Origin: an uncultured Gammaproteobacteria bacterium
GTDB lineage: Bacteria > Pseudomonadota > Gammaproteobacteria > HK1
DNA: 64,000 nt
Assembly (NCBI GenBank): GCA_958295835.1
Contig: OY282378.1
Coordinates: 186,001-250,000, forward strand
Reading direction: 5' to 3'
Of this stretch, positions 1 to 9,552 are shown piece by piece (position 1 is the stretch's first letter; every line of letters begins with the position of its first letter). Position numbers and translations under genes: made by a program. Below the pieces are notes generated by a model, which saw only the letters and a program-made list of their open reading frames with translations, had not been told where the DNA came from and ran no database searches.

Positions 1-890
1 AACCGCGAGTGCAGGTAGAACACGTCGCCGGGGTACGCCTCGCGGCCCGGCGGGCGGCGCAGCAGCAGCGAGACCTGGCGGTAGGCCCACGCCTGCTTGG
101 TGAGGTCGTCGTAGATGATGAGGGCGTCTTCGCCCCGGTCGCGGAAGTACTCGCCCATCGTGCATCCGGAGTAGGGCGCGATGTACTGCAACGCGGCGGA
201 TTCCGAGGCGGCGGCGGCGACCACGATGGTGTGCTCCATCGCCCCGTGCTCTTCGAGCTTGCGCACCACGCCGGCGATGGAGGAGTTCTTCTGCCCGATG
301 GCGACGTAGATGCAGAGGATGTCGCCGCCCTTCTGGTTGATGATGGTGTCGATGGCGACCGCCGTCTTCCCGGTCTGCCGGTCGCCGATGATCAGCTCCC
401 GCTGCCCGCGCCCGATCGGCACCATCGCGTCGATGGACTTGAGCCCGGTCTGCACCGGCTGGCTCACCGACTGGCGGGTGATCACGCCGGGGGCGACCTT
501 CTCGATCGGCGAGGTGCCCTCGGACTCGATCGGCCCCTTGCCGTCGATCGGCTGGCCCAGCGGGTTCACCACCCGCCCGAGCAGCCCCCGCCCGACCGGT
601 ACCTCCAGGATGCGCCCGGTGCACTTGACGGTATCGCCCTCGGCGATGTGGCCGTACTCCCCCATGATGACGGAGCCGACCGAATCCCGTTCGAGGTTGA
701 GCGCGAGCCCGAAGGTGTTGTTCGGGAACTCGATCATCTCGCCCTGCATGACGTCGGAGAGCCCGTGGATGCGGGCGATGCCGTCGGTCAGGGAGACGAT
801 CGTCCCCTCGGTGCGTGCCTCGACTCCGACCTCGAAGCTCTCGATCTTCTTCTTGATGAGGTCGCTGACTTCCGCCGCGGTGAGTTGCAT
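1..890 (-). CDS. atpA: ATP synthase F1 subunit alpha (5' part; gene continues past the left edge)
   Basis: Alpha subunit of the F1 catalytic head of ATP synthase, a nucleotide-binding partner of beta in the alpha3beta3 hexamer on the cytoplasmic side of the inner membrane. The reverse strand opens with [20 protein letters not shown], the usual AtpA start, and runs without interruption to the window edge, about 296 codons. The P-loop reads GDRQTGKTA near residue 170, preceded by the conserved [11 protein letters not shown] stretch. The N-terminus resembles the gamma/betaproteobacterial AtpA. The ATG at 888-890 lies 70 bp after atpH, in the standard operon order. The last 200 or so residues fall outside the window, so integrity of the C-terminus cannot be judged. 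Confidence 0.97.
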   Translation of the reverse strand, partial: MQLTAAEVSDLIKKKIESFEVGVEARTEGTIVSLTDGIARIHGLSDVMQGEMIEFPNNTFGLALNLERDSVGSVIMGEYGHIAEGDTVKCTGRILEVPVGRGLLGRVVNPLGQPIDGKGPIESEGTSPIEKVAPGVITRQSVSQPVQTGLKSIDAMVPIGRGQRELIIGDRQTGKTAVAIDTIINQKGGDILCIYVAIGQKNSSIAGVVRKLEEHGAMEHTIVVAAAASESAALQYIAPYSGCTMGEYFRDRGEDALIIYDDLTKQAWAYRQVSLLLRRPPGREAYPGDVFYLHSR

Positions 891-960
891 GAGTTGAACC
901 CCTGTCTCTTCGCTGCCGGCCTCGAACGCCGGCGTTCTCGATAGCCGTTTCGCCGGTGCG

Positions 961-1494
961 CTACGCCAGCGCCTGGGCGAGCTGGCCGAGCCGGCCCCGG
1001 AGCGAGGCGTCGATGACCAGATCGCCGGCCCGGATCACCACGCCGCCGATCAGTGAGCCGTCCACCTCGCAGTCCAGCGTGACCTTGGTGCCGAGGCGTT
1101 GCTCCATCGCCTCGACGATGGCGGCGCGCTGCGGCTCGGACAGCTCGAACGCGCTGGTGACGTGGACCTCGTCGCGTCCTTCGCGGGCGGCGCGCTCCTC
1201 GGCGAAGCGGCGCGAGACCTCCGGCAGCAGCGCGAAGCGCCCGTAGTGGCCGACGACCTTGACGAAGTTGCGGCCGGTGTCCGAGAGCCGATCGCCGCAG
1301 ACGTCGATGAAGAGATCGACGAGGCGGGCGCGGTCCACCCTCGGGTTCGCGATGAGGCCGCCCATCGCCGGGTCGCGTGCGACCGCCGCGAGCAGCTCCA
1401 GCATGTCGGCCCATTCGCCGAGCCGGCCTTCCTCCTCCGCCTGCCTGAAGGCGGCGACCGCGTAGGGCCGTGCGAGCTCGCCTGGTTCCGCCAT
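961..1494 (-). CDS. atpH: ATP synthase F1 subunit delta
   Basis: Delta subunit (OSCP homologue) that joins the top of the F1 head to the b-subunit stalk of ATP synthase. The 177 residues match the usual size. The start [16 protein letters not shown] is the typical 'ARPYA.A.F' opening, and the C-terminal part has the family pattern 'D..LIGG..I..GD..ID.S..G.L..L'. It sits between atpF (56 bp upstream) and atpA (70 bp downstream) on the same strand, as expected for the operon. No anomalies were seen. Confidence 0.96.
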   Translation of the reverse strand: MAEPGELARPYAVAAFRQAEEEGRLGEWADMLELLAAVARDPAMGGLIANPRVDRARLVDLFIDVCGDRLSDTGRNFVKVVGHYGRFALLPEVSRRFAEERAAREGRDEVHVTSAFELSEPQRAAIVEAMEQRLGTKVTLDCEVDGSLIGGVVIRAGDLVIDASLRGRLGQLAQALA

Positions 1495-1550
1495 TTGCTT
1501 CCGCTTCGCCTCGGTGCCGGGTGCCGGGAGGGTGTGCCGCCGACGGCCGC

Positions 1551-2021
1551 CTAGAGCTGCGCCGCGAGCTTGCCGAGCGCTTCCTCGTGCGCGGCGGCGT
1601 CCACCTCGCGCATCAGGACCTGCTCGGCGCCCGAGACCGCCAGCGTCACGACCTCGCCGCGCAACGCCTCCCGCGCCTGGTGGATCTGCTGGTCGATCTC
1701 GGCCTTCGCCGCGTCGAGGAGCTTGCCGCCCTCGACCCGCGCGTCGGACTTGGCCTCATCGACGATCTCGCCGGCGCGACGCTGCGCGTTCGAGATGATC
1801 TCCCGGGCCTGCTCCTTCGCGGCCTGGAGCTCCTCCTCGATCTGCGACTGCGCCTCTTCCTTCGCCCGCAAGCCCTGATCCGCCGCGGCGAGACCGTCCG
1901 CGATCCTGGTGCGCCGCGCTTCCAGCGCATTCAGGATCGGCGGCCAGACGTACTTCAGGCAGAACCACACGAACACCGCGAACGCGATGGACTGACCGAT
2001 CAGCGTCAGGTTGATGTTCAT
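1551..2021 (-). CDS. atpF: ATP synthase F0 subunit b
   Basis: Subunit b forms the peripheral stalk that holds F1 against the rotating c-ring. The 156-residue protein starts [20 protein letters not shown], a single N-terminal membrane segment (about residues 5-27). A long charged, alanine-rich helix follows and would form the right-handed coiled-coil dimer. The length equals that of the Escherichia coli protein. It lies 48 bp after atpE in the canonical order. Confidence 0.96.
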   Translation of the reverse strand: MNINLTLIGQSIAFAVFVWFCLKYVWPPILNALEARRTRIADGLAAADQGLRAKEEAQSQIEEELQAAKEQAREIISNAQRRAGEIVDEAKSDARVEGGKLLDAAKAEIDQQIHQAREALRGEVVTLAVSGAEQVLMREVDAAAHEEALGKLAAQL

Positions 2022-2069
2022 GATCCAATCCCTTCTGCGTATGCGTCGTTCGTCGTCAATCCGCCGCCG

Positions 2070-2309
<240 letters not shown>

Positions 2310-2435
2310 TCAGTCTCCTGTCGGGATTTCAGGCCGTTTCCGTTTAACGATGCCGAGGTTCGGTGGTGTGGCGCCGGTGGTTCGATGATGCCGATGTCGG
2401 TGATGTCGGTGACGTCGATGTCCGTGGCGCCGACG

Positions 2436-3305
<870 letters not shown>

Positions 3306-3329
3306 TCAGGAGCGGTCCGGTTCCGGGCA

Positions 3330-3463
3330 GGGGCGATTCAATTCCGGCGGGAACGATTCAATTCCCACGGGAACGATTCACTTCCCCGGGAACGATTCAT
3401 TTCCCCGGGAACGATTCATTTCCCCGGGAACGATTCATTTCCCCGGGAACGATTCATTTCCCG
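3330..3463. repeat. 19-20 bp tandem repeat array, about seven copies, between atpI and atpB
   Basis: The core CGATTCA recurs at 3334, 3354, 3374, 3393, 3412, 3431 and 3450. The first two intervals are 20 bp and the last four 19 bp. The unit is CGGGAACGATTCATTTCCC; it contains the inverted arms GGGAA and TTCCC, so every copy can fold. The four copies nearest atpI are almost identical and the ones nearest atpB are degenerate. The first repeat in the direction of transcription overlaps the atpI stop codon and encodes its last residues. Confidence 0.9.
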
Positions 3464-3924
3464 CCGCCGCGGGGGTCCAGGGTCAGCGAGGCGAGCACGC
3501 CTCCGACGTGCACCACGATGAACCCCGTGAACAGCGCCGCCATGTCCAGGCCCTCCAACAGCACGAACGCCGCGATGAACAGGCCGCAGACGATCGCGAT
3601 CTTCGCCACCTCGGCACGCATCCACACGCCGAACGCTCCCTTGTCCGCCGCCCCGGCGGCCGTCCCCAGCACCTTGCGCGCGAAATACACGGTCGGCACC
3701 AGGCTGTTGACCCCGCCGACAAGCGCCGACAGTGCCGCGGCTCGACCGAACGGCACCGCGGCGGCGGCGACCGTCACCGCCAGCACGCACTGGACCCAGA
3801 AGACCCGGCTGATCAACGAACGGATCGTTCGACAATGCGTACGCCACGGACCGCAAGCAAGCAGGCCAGCCTCACCGCCGGGCCCGCGCGCCGCGCTTCG
3901 CGTGCGTACACGCCCTTGCCGCAC
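3454..3924 (-). CDS. atpI: ATP synthase subunit I (AtpI family)
   Basis: AtpI is a small membrane protein encoded first in many atp operons and thought to help assemble the c-ring. The reverse strand encodes four hydrophobic segments, with 'ALVGGVNSLVPTVYFARKV' and a final 'AALFTGFIVVHVGGVLASL', which is the family pattern. The longest frame begins at a GTG (3924) and gives 156 residues, but the first 30 or so are basic and low-complexity. The true start may be a TTG/GTG nearer the first membrane helix (around 'SLISRVFWVQ'); no clear ribosome-binding site settles it. The stop codon at 3454-3456 lies inside the first unit of the 19-bp repeat array. Confidence 0.8.
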   Translation of the reverse strand: MRQGRVRTRSAARGPGGEAGLLACGPWRTHCRTIRSLISRVFWVQCVLAVTVAAAAVPFGRAAALSALVGGVNSLVPTVYFARKVLGTAAGAADKGAFGVWMRAEVAKIAIVCGLFIAAFVLLEGLDMAALFTGFIVVHVGGVLASLTLDPRGGGK

Positions 3925-4070
3925 TCCCCGGTAGCGGACGCGCGATTGTACGGGTCATGGTCCCGGCCGATCAACGCCGTGCGGTCGGAGATCCATGGTC
4001 TGACCGCACCTCCGGCGGGTGCGGAATCCGATGCACGATGCGCGTTGCGGCGATGAGTCGTCAGCCGGAT

Positions 4071-5267
4071 TCAGAGGATGGTGAGGTCCTTCGGCGATTC
4101 GGTGGCGATCTCGGTGCCGGTCTCCGTGACGATGACCGTGTCGCCCACCCGGGCGCCGAAGACACCCGGTACCGTGATGCCGCCGTCGACCGCAAAGACC
4201 ATCCCGGGCTCGAGAATCGTATGATCTCCGGCCTTCAGCTCCGGTTGCTCCAGGGACGAATAGCCGAGGGCGCGGCCGGTGCGGTACGAGGGGCTGAAGC
4301 CGCTGGCGCGGTACACCTCCACTGCGGCGCCGTGCACCTCTTCGGCGATGGCGCCCGGGCGCATCTCATTGATCGCGGCCACCTGGGCGGCGACCGCCGT
4401 CTCGTAAATGCGGGCGATCTCGTCCTTCACCTCGCCGACGAAGTACTCCCGGTCGTAGCCCAGCTTGAACTGCTTGAAGTGGGCGATGGCGCAGAAGCAC
4501 ATGTAAACCGGATCGCCCCGCTGGATCCGACGCACCGTGGGATGCAGGTGGGTGTAGCTGGTGAAGTGGCCCGACTGCAGGACCTGGAGGTTGTGGATCA
4601 TCGGGCTCATCAGGGACTGGGCGTCCTCGCCACCGATGATCTCGGCCGCCTTGCGCGTGCCGGCGGCGATGCAGGCAAGCGACACCTCGTACTCCGGGAT
4701 GCCCTCGGCAATCACCTCCCGCCCCCCCTCGCCCATGGCGACGGCCACCTGGCCCGCCTGCCGGATCATGTCGACCTCCTCCACGCTCTTGATCATGCGC
4801 ATCCGTGCGATGATCGGGGTTGCGTCGACGGCGGCGGAAATGCCGGGGCGGGACCGCAGGTGATCGGAGATTACGGCCGGAATGTCGGCGCGCTCCACCG
4901 CCAAGGTGATGCGGCTGGCACGGCTGCCAAGCACCTTGTCGAGCGGGTCGCGCCACTCGTTCCCGACGCCGTCGGAATAGATCTCCAAGTCCTCGACCCA
5001 GGTCATCGCGCGGGCCATGAGCGATTCGGAGGCAGCCGTGATCAGCGTCACATCGCCGCCCGCCGGGACCGCGACTATTGTCGGGCGGCCGAACTCCAGC
5101 CCGAGATCACCCCAATAGGCGGTGTAGTAGTAGATGGAATCGACGTTCGTGAGCAGCAGCAGGTCGATGTCCTCGTCCGCCAGGCGTCGTTGAAGTTCCT
5201 TGGTCCGTCCTTGAAACAGGGGCAGGAGATCCCGTTCGCGCCCCAAGCCGATTGCGCCGTTCGACAT
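4071..5267 (-). CDS. M24/creatinase-family hydrolase, EutD/DoeA (ectoine hydrolase)-like
   Basis: A 398-residue 'pita-bread' protein: creatinase N-terminal domain (about 15-155) and M24 catalytic domain (about 165-390). The metal ligands of true M24 peptidases are mostly absent. The first Asp position is Cys257 (MCFCA), the ligand histidine of 'GHG.G' is replaced in GRALG (331-335), and the last Glu of 'EDT' is Gly375. Asp272 and Glu353 remain. This loss is expected in non-metallo members such as creatinase and the ectoine hydrolase EutD/DoeA, which is also about 399 residues. The divergent neighbour resembles EutA of ectoine-use clusters, which supports that reading. EutB, EutC and EutE partners are not in the window, so another amidohydrolase substrate is possible. 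Confidence 0.72.
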   Translation of the reverse strand: MSNGAIGLGRERDLLPLFQGRTKELQRRLADEDIDLLLLTNVDSIYYYTAYWGDLGLEFGRPTIVAVPAGGDVTLITAASESLMARAMTWVEDLEIYSDGVGNEWRDPLDKVLGSRASRITLAVERADIPAVISDHLRSRPGISAAVDATPIIARMRMIKSVEEVDMIRQAGQVAVAMGEGGREVIAEGIPEYEVSLACIAAGTRKAAEIIGGEDAQSLMSPMIHNLQVLQSGHFTSYTHLHPTVRRIQRGDPVYMCFCAIAHFKQFKLGYDREYFVGEVKDEIARIYETAVAAQVAAINEMRPGAIAEEVHGAAVEVYRASGFSPSYRTGRALGYSSLEQPELKAGDHTILEPGMVFAVDGGITVPGVFGARVGDTVIVTETGTEIATESPKDLTIL

Positions 5268-5473
5268 CCTTCATCACCCCTCTGGACGTGGAAGCTGTCA
5301 ATAAGCTATATGCATCTTCTTGCAGTTGGCGCTGGGAATCAACAAGAACCTCTATCGTACCGTTGTCAGGCTCGTTGTCTTCGCGACACGCCCGGAAGGT
5401 CGAGCCGAATTCCACCGGAAGCAAGGAATCACCCGAATTGCACCGTGTTCGACGAAGCAGAGGAGAGCCGGCC

Positions 5474-6283
5474 ATGAGACGAAGCGGACACGACGTTCAA
5501 TCCATCCCACGCGAGGTGCACTACGATCAGGGAACCCACTGGCGGGCCCAGCTCGGCTTTATCGTCATTTCCACCGATCTGGTCATGGAGGAGAATATCT
5601 TCCGACTCGCCCCCGAGGGCGTCGGCACGAGCATCACGCGGCTGAAGACGGCGACCGAGTGCACTGTCGAGAGCCTGTCGGCGCATATCGAGGGGATGGC
5701 CGAAGCCGCCTCGATTCTGCAACCTGGAGTGCAGCCCGACGTGGTCTGCTATGCCTGCACCTCCGGATCCATCGTGATCGGCGAGGACAAGGTGATGGCG
5801 GAGATCAAGCGCGGTGCGCCGTGGACGGAACCGGCGACTCTGGTGACCGGCGTCGTCAATGCCCTCAGGTGCCTGGAGGTCCGGAAGATGGTCGTGGCAA
5901 CACCGTACCTGGACGAGATCAATGCCATGGAGGCCGACTTCCTGGTGGGCAAGGGCTTCGATGTCCTCGACATTCAAGGTCTCAATGTCGAGGACGGCGA
6001 GGCCATGGGCCGCATTACGCGCAAGTGTCTCAGGGACTTCGCCCTCGGCATCGACCGCCCGGACGCCGACGCCATCTTTTTCAGTTGTGGCGGGATCCGG
6101 ACCATCGATGTGCTGCAGGAGATCGAGGACGCTGCCGGCAAGCCCGTGGTCTGCAGCAATCAGGCCATGATGTGGGACTGCCTGCGGCGCGCCGGGATTG
6201 CGGACCGGATCGAAGGCTACGGCCGGCTGTTCGATCTGGACGGCGTTCTGGCCGGCGCCGCACCGAGAGCAGCGACAGGATGA
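5474..6283 (+). CDS. Asp/Glu racemase superfamily protein, EutA / maleate isomerase type
   Basis: The 269-residue protein belongs to the superfamily of aspartate racemase, maleate cis-trans isomerase and arylmalonate decarboxylase. The two catalytic-type cysteines are Cys95 in CYACTSGS and Cys205 in FFSCGGIRT. The stretches VATPYLDEIN and VCSNQAMMWDCLR are typical of the group annotated as ectoine utilization protein EutA, whose exact role is unclear. The start at 5474 is chosen because AGAGGAGAG lies just upstream; a longer frame exists without such a site. It diverges from the EutD-like gene across a 206-bp region that presumably holds both promoters. Confidence 0.75.
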   Translation: MRRSGHDVQSIPREVHYDQGTHWRAQLGFIVISTDLVMEENIFRLAPEGVGTSITRLKTATECTVESLSAHIEGMAEAASILQPGVQPDVVCYACTSGSIVIGEDKVMAEIKRGAPWTEPATLVTGVVNALRCLEVRKMVVATPYLDEINAMEADFLVGKGFDVLDIQGLNVEDGEAMGRITRKCLRDFALGIDRPDADAIFFSCGGIRTIDVLQEIEDAAGKPVVCSNQAMMWDCLRRAGIADRIEGYGRLFDLDGVLAGAAPRAATG

Positions 6284-6520
6284 CGGGCGGCGGTATCGGG
6301 TCGCGCACCTTGCCGCTCAACCGATTGGTCGGTCCGACGCTGGCTTGGGCGCTTCTCCCTGTATCGATGCCGATTCTTTCCGGACGAATGCAGATCTCGT
6401 AAGCGTCCGGGCCGGCCGTCGGCCCATTCGGTTGAGGCACCAGTATCTTGTGCCCTTCGCTGGTCGTGAATTCTCGAACGTTTTCGGCCACCTTGGCCCC
6501 GAGGCGGCCTGTAAACCAGT

Positions 6521-6650
6521 ACAGGAGGTGCGGAAGATGTGATTCGAGGAGGCTCACGGAGGCTGGCAGGGCCGGCGACTGACGCAGGAGGAGGCGGCGC
6601 GGCTGCTTGGGGTGTGTGAGCGCACGGCCCGCCGCCGCGAGCGGAGTGGT
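6521..6650 (+). pseudogene. Relic of an ISNCY-type transposase 5' end
   Basis: A good ribosome-binding site (AGGAGG at 6523) precedes ATG at 6537, but the next codon is TGA (6540-6542). Beyond the stop the same frame reads FEEAHGGWQGRRLTQEEAAR and then LLGVCERTARR. This matches the helix-turn-helix opening of ISNCY-family transposases (usual pattern 'W..RRLTQEEAA.LLGVCERTFRR'). The frame then dissolves into unrelated arginine-rich sequence, so only about 35 codons survive. No terminal inverted repeats are evident. The remaining part of 6284-6725 shows nothing else I can name. Confidence 0.65.
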
Positions 6651-6725
6651 GTCGGCGGCAGGGGATCCGGCGCGATACATGGGCCGGACAGGAAGCCGGC
6701 CGCGGATGCGCCTGTCCGTCCCCGG

Positions 6726-7202
6726 CTACCGCCCGGTCCGTGGCAGGCGCTCGGGAACCGGTCGCCGAGGCGCCTGTCCGCCTGTACTGCGAGCCCCGTG
6801 GTCGCGGTCGACGTAGGCGTAGACTGCCTCGGCGCTGGCGATCAGGTTGCCGGTGTCGTCGTGTACCAGGGCGGAAGCAAAGTAGATGCGCCGGCCGGCC
6901 CGGAGCACCTCGGCGGTGCAGGTCAGGCTGGCGCCCTTGGGACGGCTCACGAAGTTCACGTTCAGGGAGACGGTAACGTTGCCCCGGCGCTTCTCCGGGT
7001 CGGGCTCGTAGATACCGCAATAGCCCGTTGCGGCGTCGACGAGAGCCGCGGTGACCCCGCCGTGGAGGCCGCCCTGGCGGTTCTTGTGGCGCTCGTCGAG
7101 GTCCACCGTGACCCGCGCGAAGCCTTCACGCCATTCGACGAGGCGGAATCCGAGCAGTCCGTTCAGGCCCCTGGTCAGGTCATGCGCATCGAAATCGGTC
7201 AT
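6726..7202 (-). CDS. PaaI-family hotdog thioesterase
   Basis: A 158-residue hotdog-fold protein, probably hydrolysing acyl-CoA thioesters in the cytoplasm. The helix motif HGGVTAALVDAATGYC (about 47-62) with the preceding 'NRQGGLHGG' is the signature of PaaI/YbgC-like thioesterases, and 'VSLNVNFVSRP' forms the following strand. The last 25 residues are arginine- and proline-rich and look dispensable. The start codon region is part of a sequence copied again just upstream (7173-7210 and 7247-7284), so the gene's 5' end has been locally duplicated. Substrate unknown. Confidence 0.82.
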   Translation of the reverse strand: MTDFDAHDLTRGLNGLLGFRLVEWREGFARVTVDLDERHKNRQGGLHGGVTAALVDAATGYCGIYEPDPEKRRGNVTVSLNVNFVSRPKGASLTCTAEVLRAGRRIYFASALVHDDTGNLIASAEAVYAYVDRDHGARSTGGQAPRRPVPERLPRTGR

Positions 7203-7427
7203 GTATGGAGAGCTATGGAAGCAGATGGAGGCCGCCGGATTCGCCCGGTCAGGTCATGCGCATCGAAATCGACCATGTATGGAGTATGCCGCAGTTCGTT
7301 CACGCGAACTCGACGACGTGCCGGTGCTACGAAGCCGCATGGCGTTCTGCGAGAGGATCGTATCCCGGTGACGGACAGTGAGCTCGACGACGTGCCGGCG
7401 CCACGAAGCCGCATGGTGTTCTGCGAG
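7173..7427. repeat. Two pairs of direct repeats, each with 74-bp spacing
   Basis: The first pair is a 38-bp segment at 7173-7210 and 7247-7284 that covers the thioesterase start codon. The second is a 48-bp segment at 7306-7352 and 7380-7427. Both are spaced exactly 74 bp, and within each period roughly the first half is conserved while the rest differs. No open frame spans them. Confidence 0.85.
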
Positions 7428-7475
7428 GCGATGCCGCGATCGGCAGCCGGCTCGGCTTCGGGGTTCACCACCGGT

Positions 7476-7595
7476 ATCGATTCCCGCCAAGCCCGAGAAC
7501 GTTCATTGAACCACCACGACCGGACGCTCGGACGGCAGGGAAGGCCGCGAAGCCCGCATTGCACGACCATGTCCGGGACGTTGGCGGGAATCGAT
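7476..7595. repeat. Perfect 15-bp inverted repeat enclosing about 90 bp
   Basis: ATCGATTCCCGCCAA at 7476-7490 is exactly complementary to 7581-7595. The enclosed segment has no coding frame. It could be a small inverted-repeat element or the ends of a deleted insertion; no target-site duplication is obvious. The rest of 7428-7827 holds nothing else I can identify. Confidence 0.7.
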
Positions 7596-7827
7596 GCAAG
7601 GTGACTTCATCCTGACCGACCCGCAGCCCGGATGCGAACAGGCTTGGTATGCGGATATGGAAGGGGACTGTTCCCAGGATATGCGCCCGCCTGATTCGAC
7701 CGAACCGGGCCGCGTGCGCGACCCGTTCCGCAACGTGCAATCGCCATGAATCGATGCGCCACCGGTTGATCCCTCGCCGTCGCCGGTGCACGCTTTCGCC
7801 GTCCCGGAAACCAGGAGCACCGCACCC

Positions 7828-9306
7828 ATGCAGGCATGTGCCGTTCCCGACGCCCGCCGAATGCTGCTTGACGGCGAACGCGTCGACAGCGCTTCGGGCG
7901 CAACCATCCCCATCCTGAACCCCGCGAGCCGGAGCGTCTTCGCCCACGTGCCGCGCGCCGGTGCCGAGGACGTCGATCGAGCGGTGAAGGCCGCGGCCGA
8001 GGCGTTCGCGAGCTGGCGCGACGTGCCTCCGCGCGAACGGGGCCGGATGCTGCTCCGGATCGCCGATTCCGTCGAGGCGAAGACCGAGGAGCTCGCGCGC
8101 ATCATCGCCACCGAGACGGGCAACGCATTGCGTACCCAGGCCCGGCCGGAAGCGGGACTGACGGCGGACATCTTCCGCTACTTCGGCGGTCTCGCGAGCG
8201 AGCTCAAGGGCGAGACCCTGCCGCTCGGCGAGCATCTGCTGAGCTATACGCGGCGCGAGCCCATCGGGGTGGTGGGCGCGATCATCCCGTGGAACGCGCC
8301 GGTGCTGCTCGCGGCGCTCAAGATCGCACCGGCGCTCTGCACCGGGAACACGGTGGTGCTGAAGGCGGCCGAAGACGCGCCGCTCGGGGTGCTCATGCTC
8401 GCCGGAACGTGCCAGGAGCATCTGCCGCCCGGGGTGCTCAACGTCCTGACCGGATACGGTCACGACTGCGGCGCGGCGCTCGGGGCCCATCCCGGCGTGC
8501 GCAAGCTCTCGTTCACCGGCTCCACCGAGGTCGGGAAGCTCATCATGGAGCAGGCGGCCCGGCGCGTCGTGCCGGTGTCGCTGGAGCTCGGCGGCAAGAG
8601 CCCCTCGATCGTGTTTCCGGACGCGAACGAGGACTGGGCGGTCGAGGGCATCATCGGCGCGATGCGCTTCACCCGGCAGAGCCAGTCGTGCACCGCCGGC
8701 TCGCGCCTCTTCCTGCATGCGAGCATCTTCGACGAGTTCCTGGAGAAGCTCGTCGCCCGCACCTCGAAGCTCAGGCTCGGCGATCCGCTCGACGAATCCA
8801 CCGACATGGGCGCCATCATCAACGAGAAGCAGTTCACGAAGGTATGCGGCTACATCGAGGAAGGGCTCGGACGTTCGGACGCGCGGCTCGCGATGGGCGG
8901 CCTTCCGCCCGAGACCGGTCCGCTGAGCGAGGGGTTCTTCGCCCGCCCCACCATCTTCGCCGATGCCTCGAACGACTGGCGCCTCGCCCGCGAGGAGATC
9001 TTCGGCCCCGTGCTCGTGGCCATCCGCTGGGAGGACGTCGATGACGCGATCCGCATGGCGAACGACAGCCACTACGGGCTCGCGGCGTTCGTGTGGTCGC
9101 GCGACATCGGGCAGGCGTTGCGCACCGCGCATCGGGTGGAGGCGGGCTGGGTGCAGGTCAACCAGGGCGCGGGGCAGGTGCTGGGCCAGTCCTACGGCGG
9201 CGTCAAGCAGAGCGGGATCGGGCGGGAGTTCTCGCTGGAGGGCATGCTCGACAGCTTCACCCAGAAGAAGTGCGTGACGGTGAACCTGGGGCTGGCCGCG
9301 CCGTAG
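7828..9306 (+). CDS. NAD(P)-dependent aldehyde dehydrogenase
   Basis: The 492-residue protein is a full-length aldehyde dehydrogenase oxidising an aldehyde to the acid. Visible catalytic elements are Asn156 in PWNAP, Lys179 in VVLKAAE, Glu253 in LELGGKSP, the nucleophile Cys288 in SQSCTAGSR and the cofactor-site Glu in EEIFGPVL. The context 'IGREFSLEGMLDSFTQKKCV' at the C-terminus is typical of the betaine-aldehyde/phenylacetaldehyde-like group; the substrate cannot be fixed. The ATG at 7828 follows AGGAGC by about 10 bp. No obvious operon partner; DUF3179 follows in the same direction after about 240 bp. Confidence 0.9.
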   Translation: MQACAVPDARRMLLDGERVDSASGATIPILNPASRSVFAHVPRAGAEDVDRAVKAAAEAFASWRDVPPRERGRMLLRIADSVEAKTEELARIIATETGNALRTQARPEAGLTADIFRYFGGLASELKGETLPLGEHLLSYTRREPIGVVGAIIPWNAPVLLAALKIAPALCTGNTVVLKAAEDAPLGVLMLAGTCQEHLPPGVLNVLTGYGHDCGAALGAHPGVRKLSFTGSTEVGKLIMEQAARRVVPVSLELGGKSPSIVFPDANEDWAVEGIIGAMRFTRQSQSCTAGSRLFLHASIFDEFLEKLVARTSKLRLGDPLDESTDMGAIINEKQFTKVCGYIEEGLGRSDARLAMGGLPPETGPLSEGFFARPTIFADASNDWRLAREEIFGPVLVAIRWEDVDDAIRMANDSHYGLAAFVWSRDIGQALRTAHRVEAGWVQVNQGAGQVLGQSYGGVKQSGIGREFSLEGMLDSFTQKKCVTVNLGLAAP

Positions 9307-9444
9307 TGCCTCGCCCGTGAAGTCCGGAGAAGAGGTGATATCGATGCCGGAGACGGCTCCGGGCCACCTTTCGGACGGTGGGCGGTCCGGGCTCGTCGAA
9401 CGCCCGGGCCGCGAGCGACTCGTCATGAGTTATGGTCTTCACCC

Positions 9445-9552
9445 GACACCGGACCCTTCGGAGCCGTTCATGTCCGCTCTACAATGCTACTCGGCATCTG
9501 AGGCGCGGCCCTCGCTCCTGACACCGGACCCTTCGGAGCCGTTCATGTCCGC
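9445..9552 (+). repeat. 33-bp direct repeat duplicating a ribosome-binding site and start codon
   Basis: GACACCGGACCCTTCGGAGC plus the following CGTTCATGTCCGC occurs at 9445-9477 and again at 9520-9552, 75 bp apart. Each copy carries GGAG and an ATG in the same frame of the DUF3179 gene, so translation could begin at 9470 or 9545. Confidence 0.9.

Noticed and set aside
3330..3463. Repeat array considered as a CRISPR
   Set aside because: Units are 19-20 bp in direct tandem with no spacers, and there are no cas genes.
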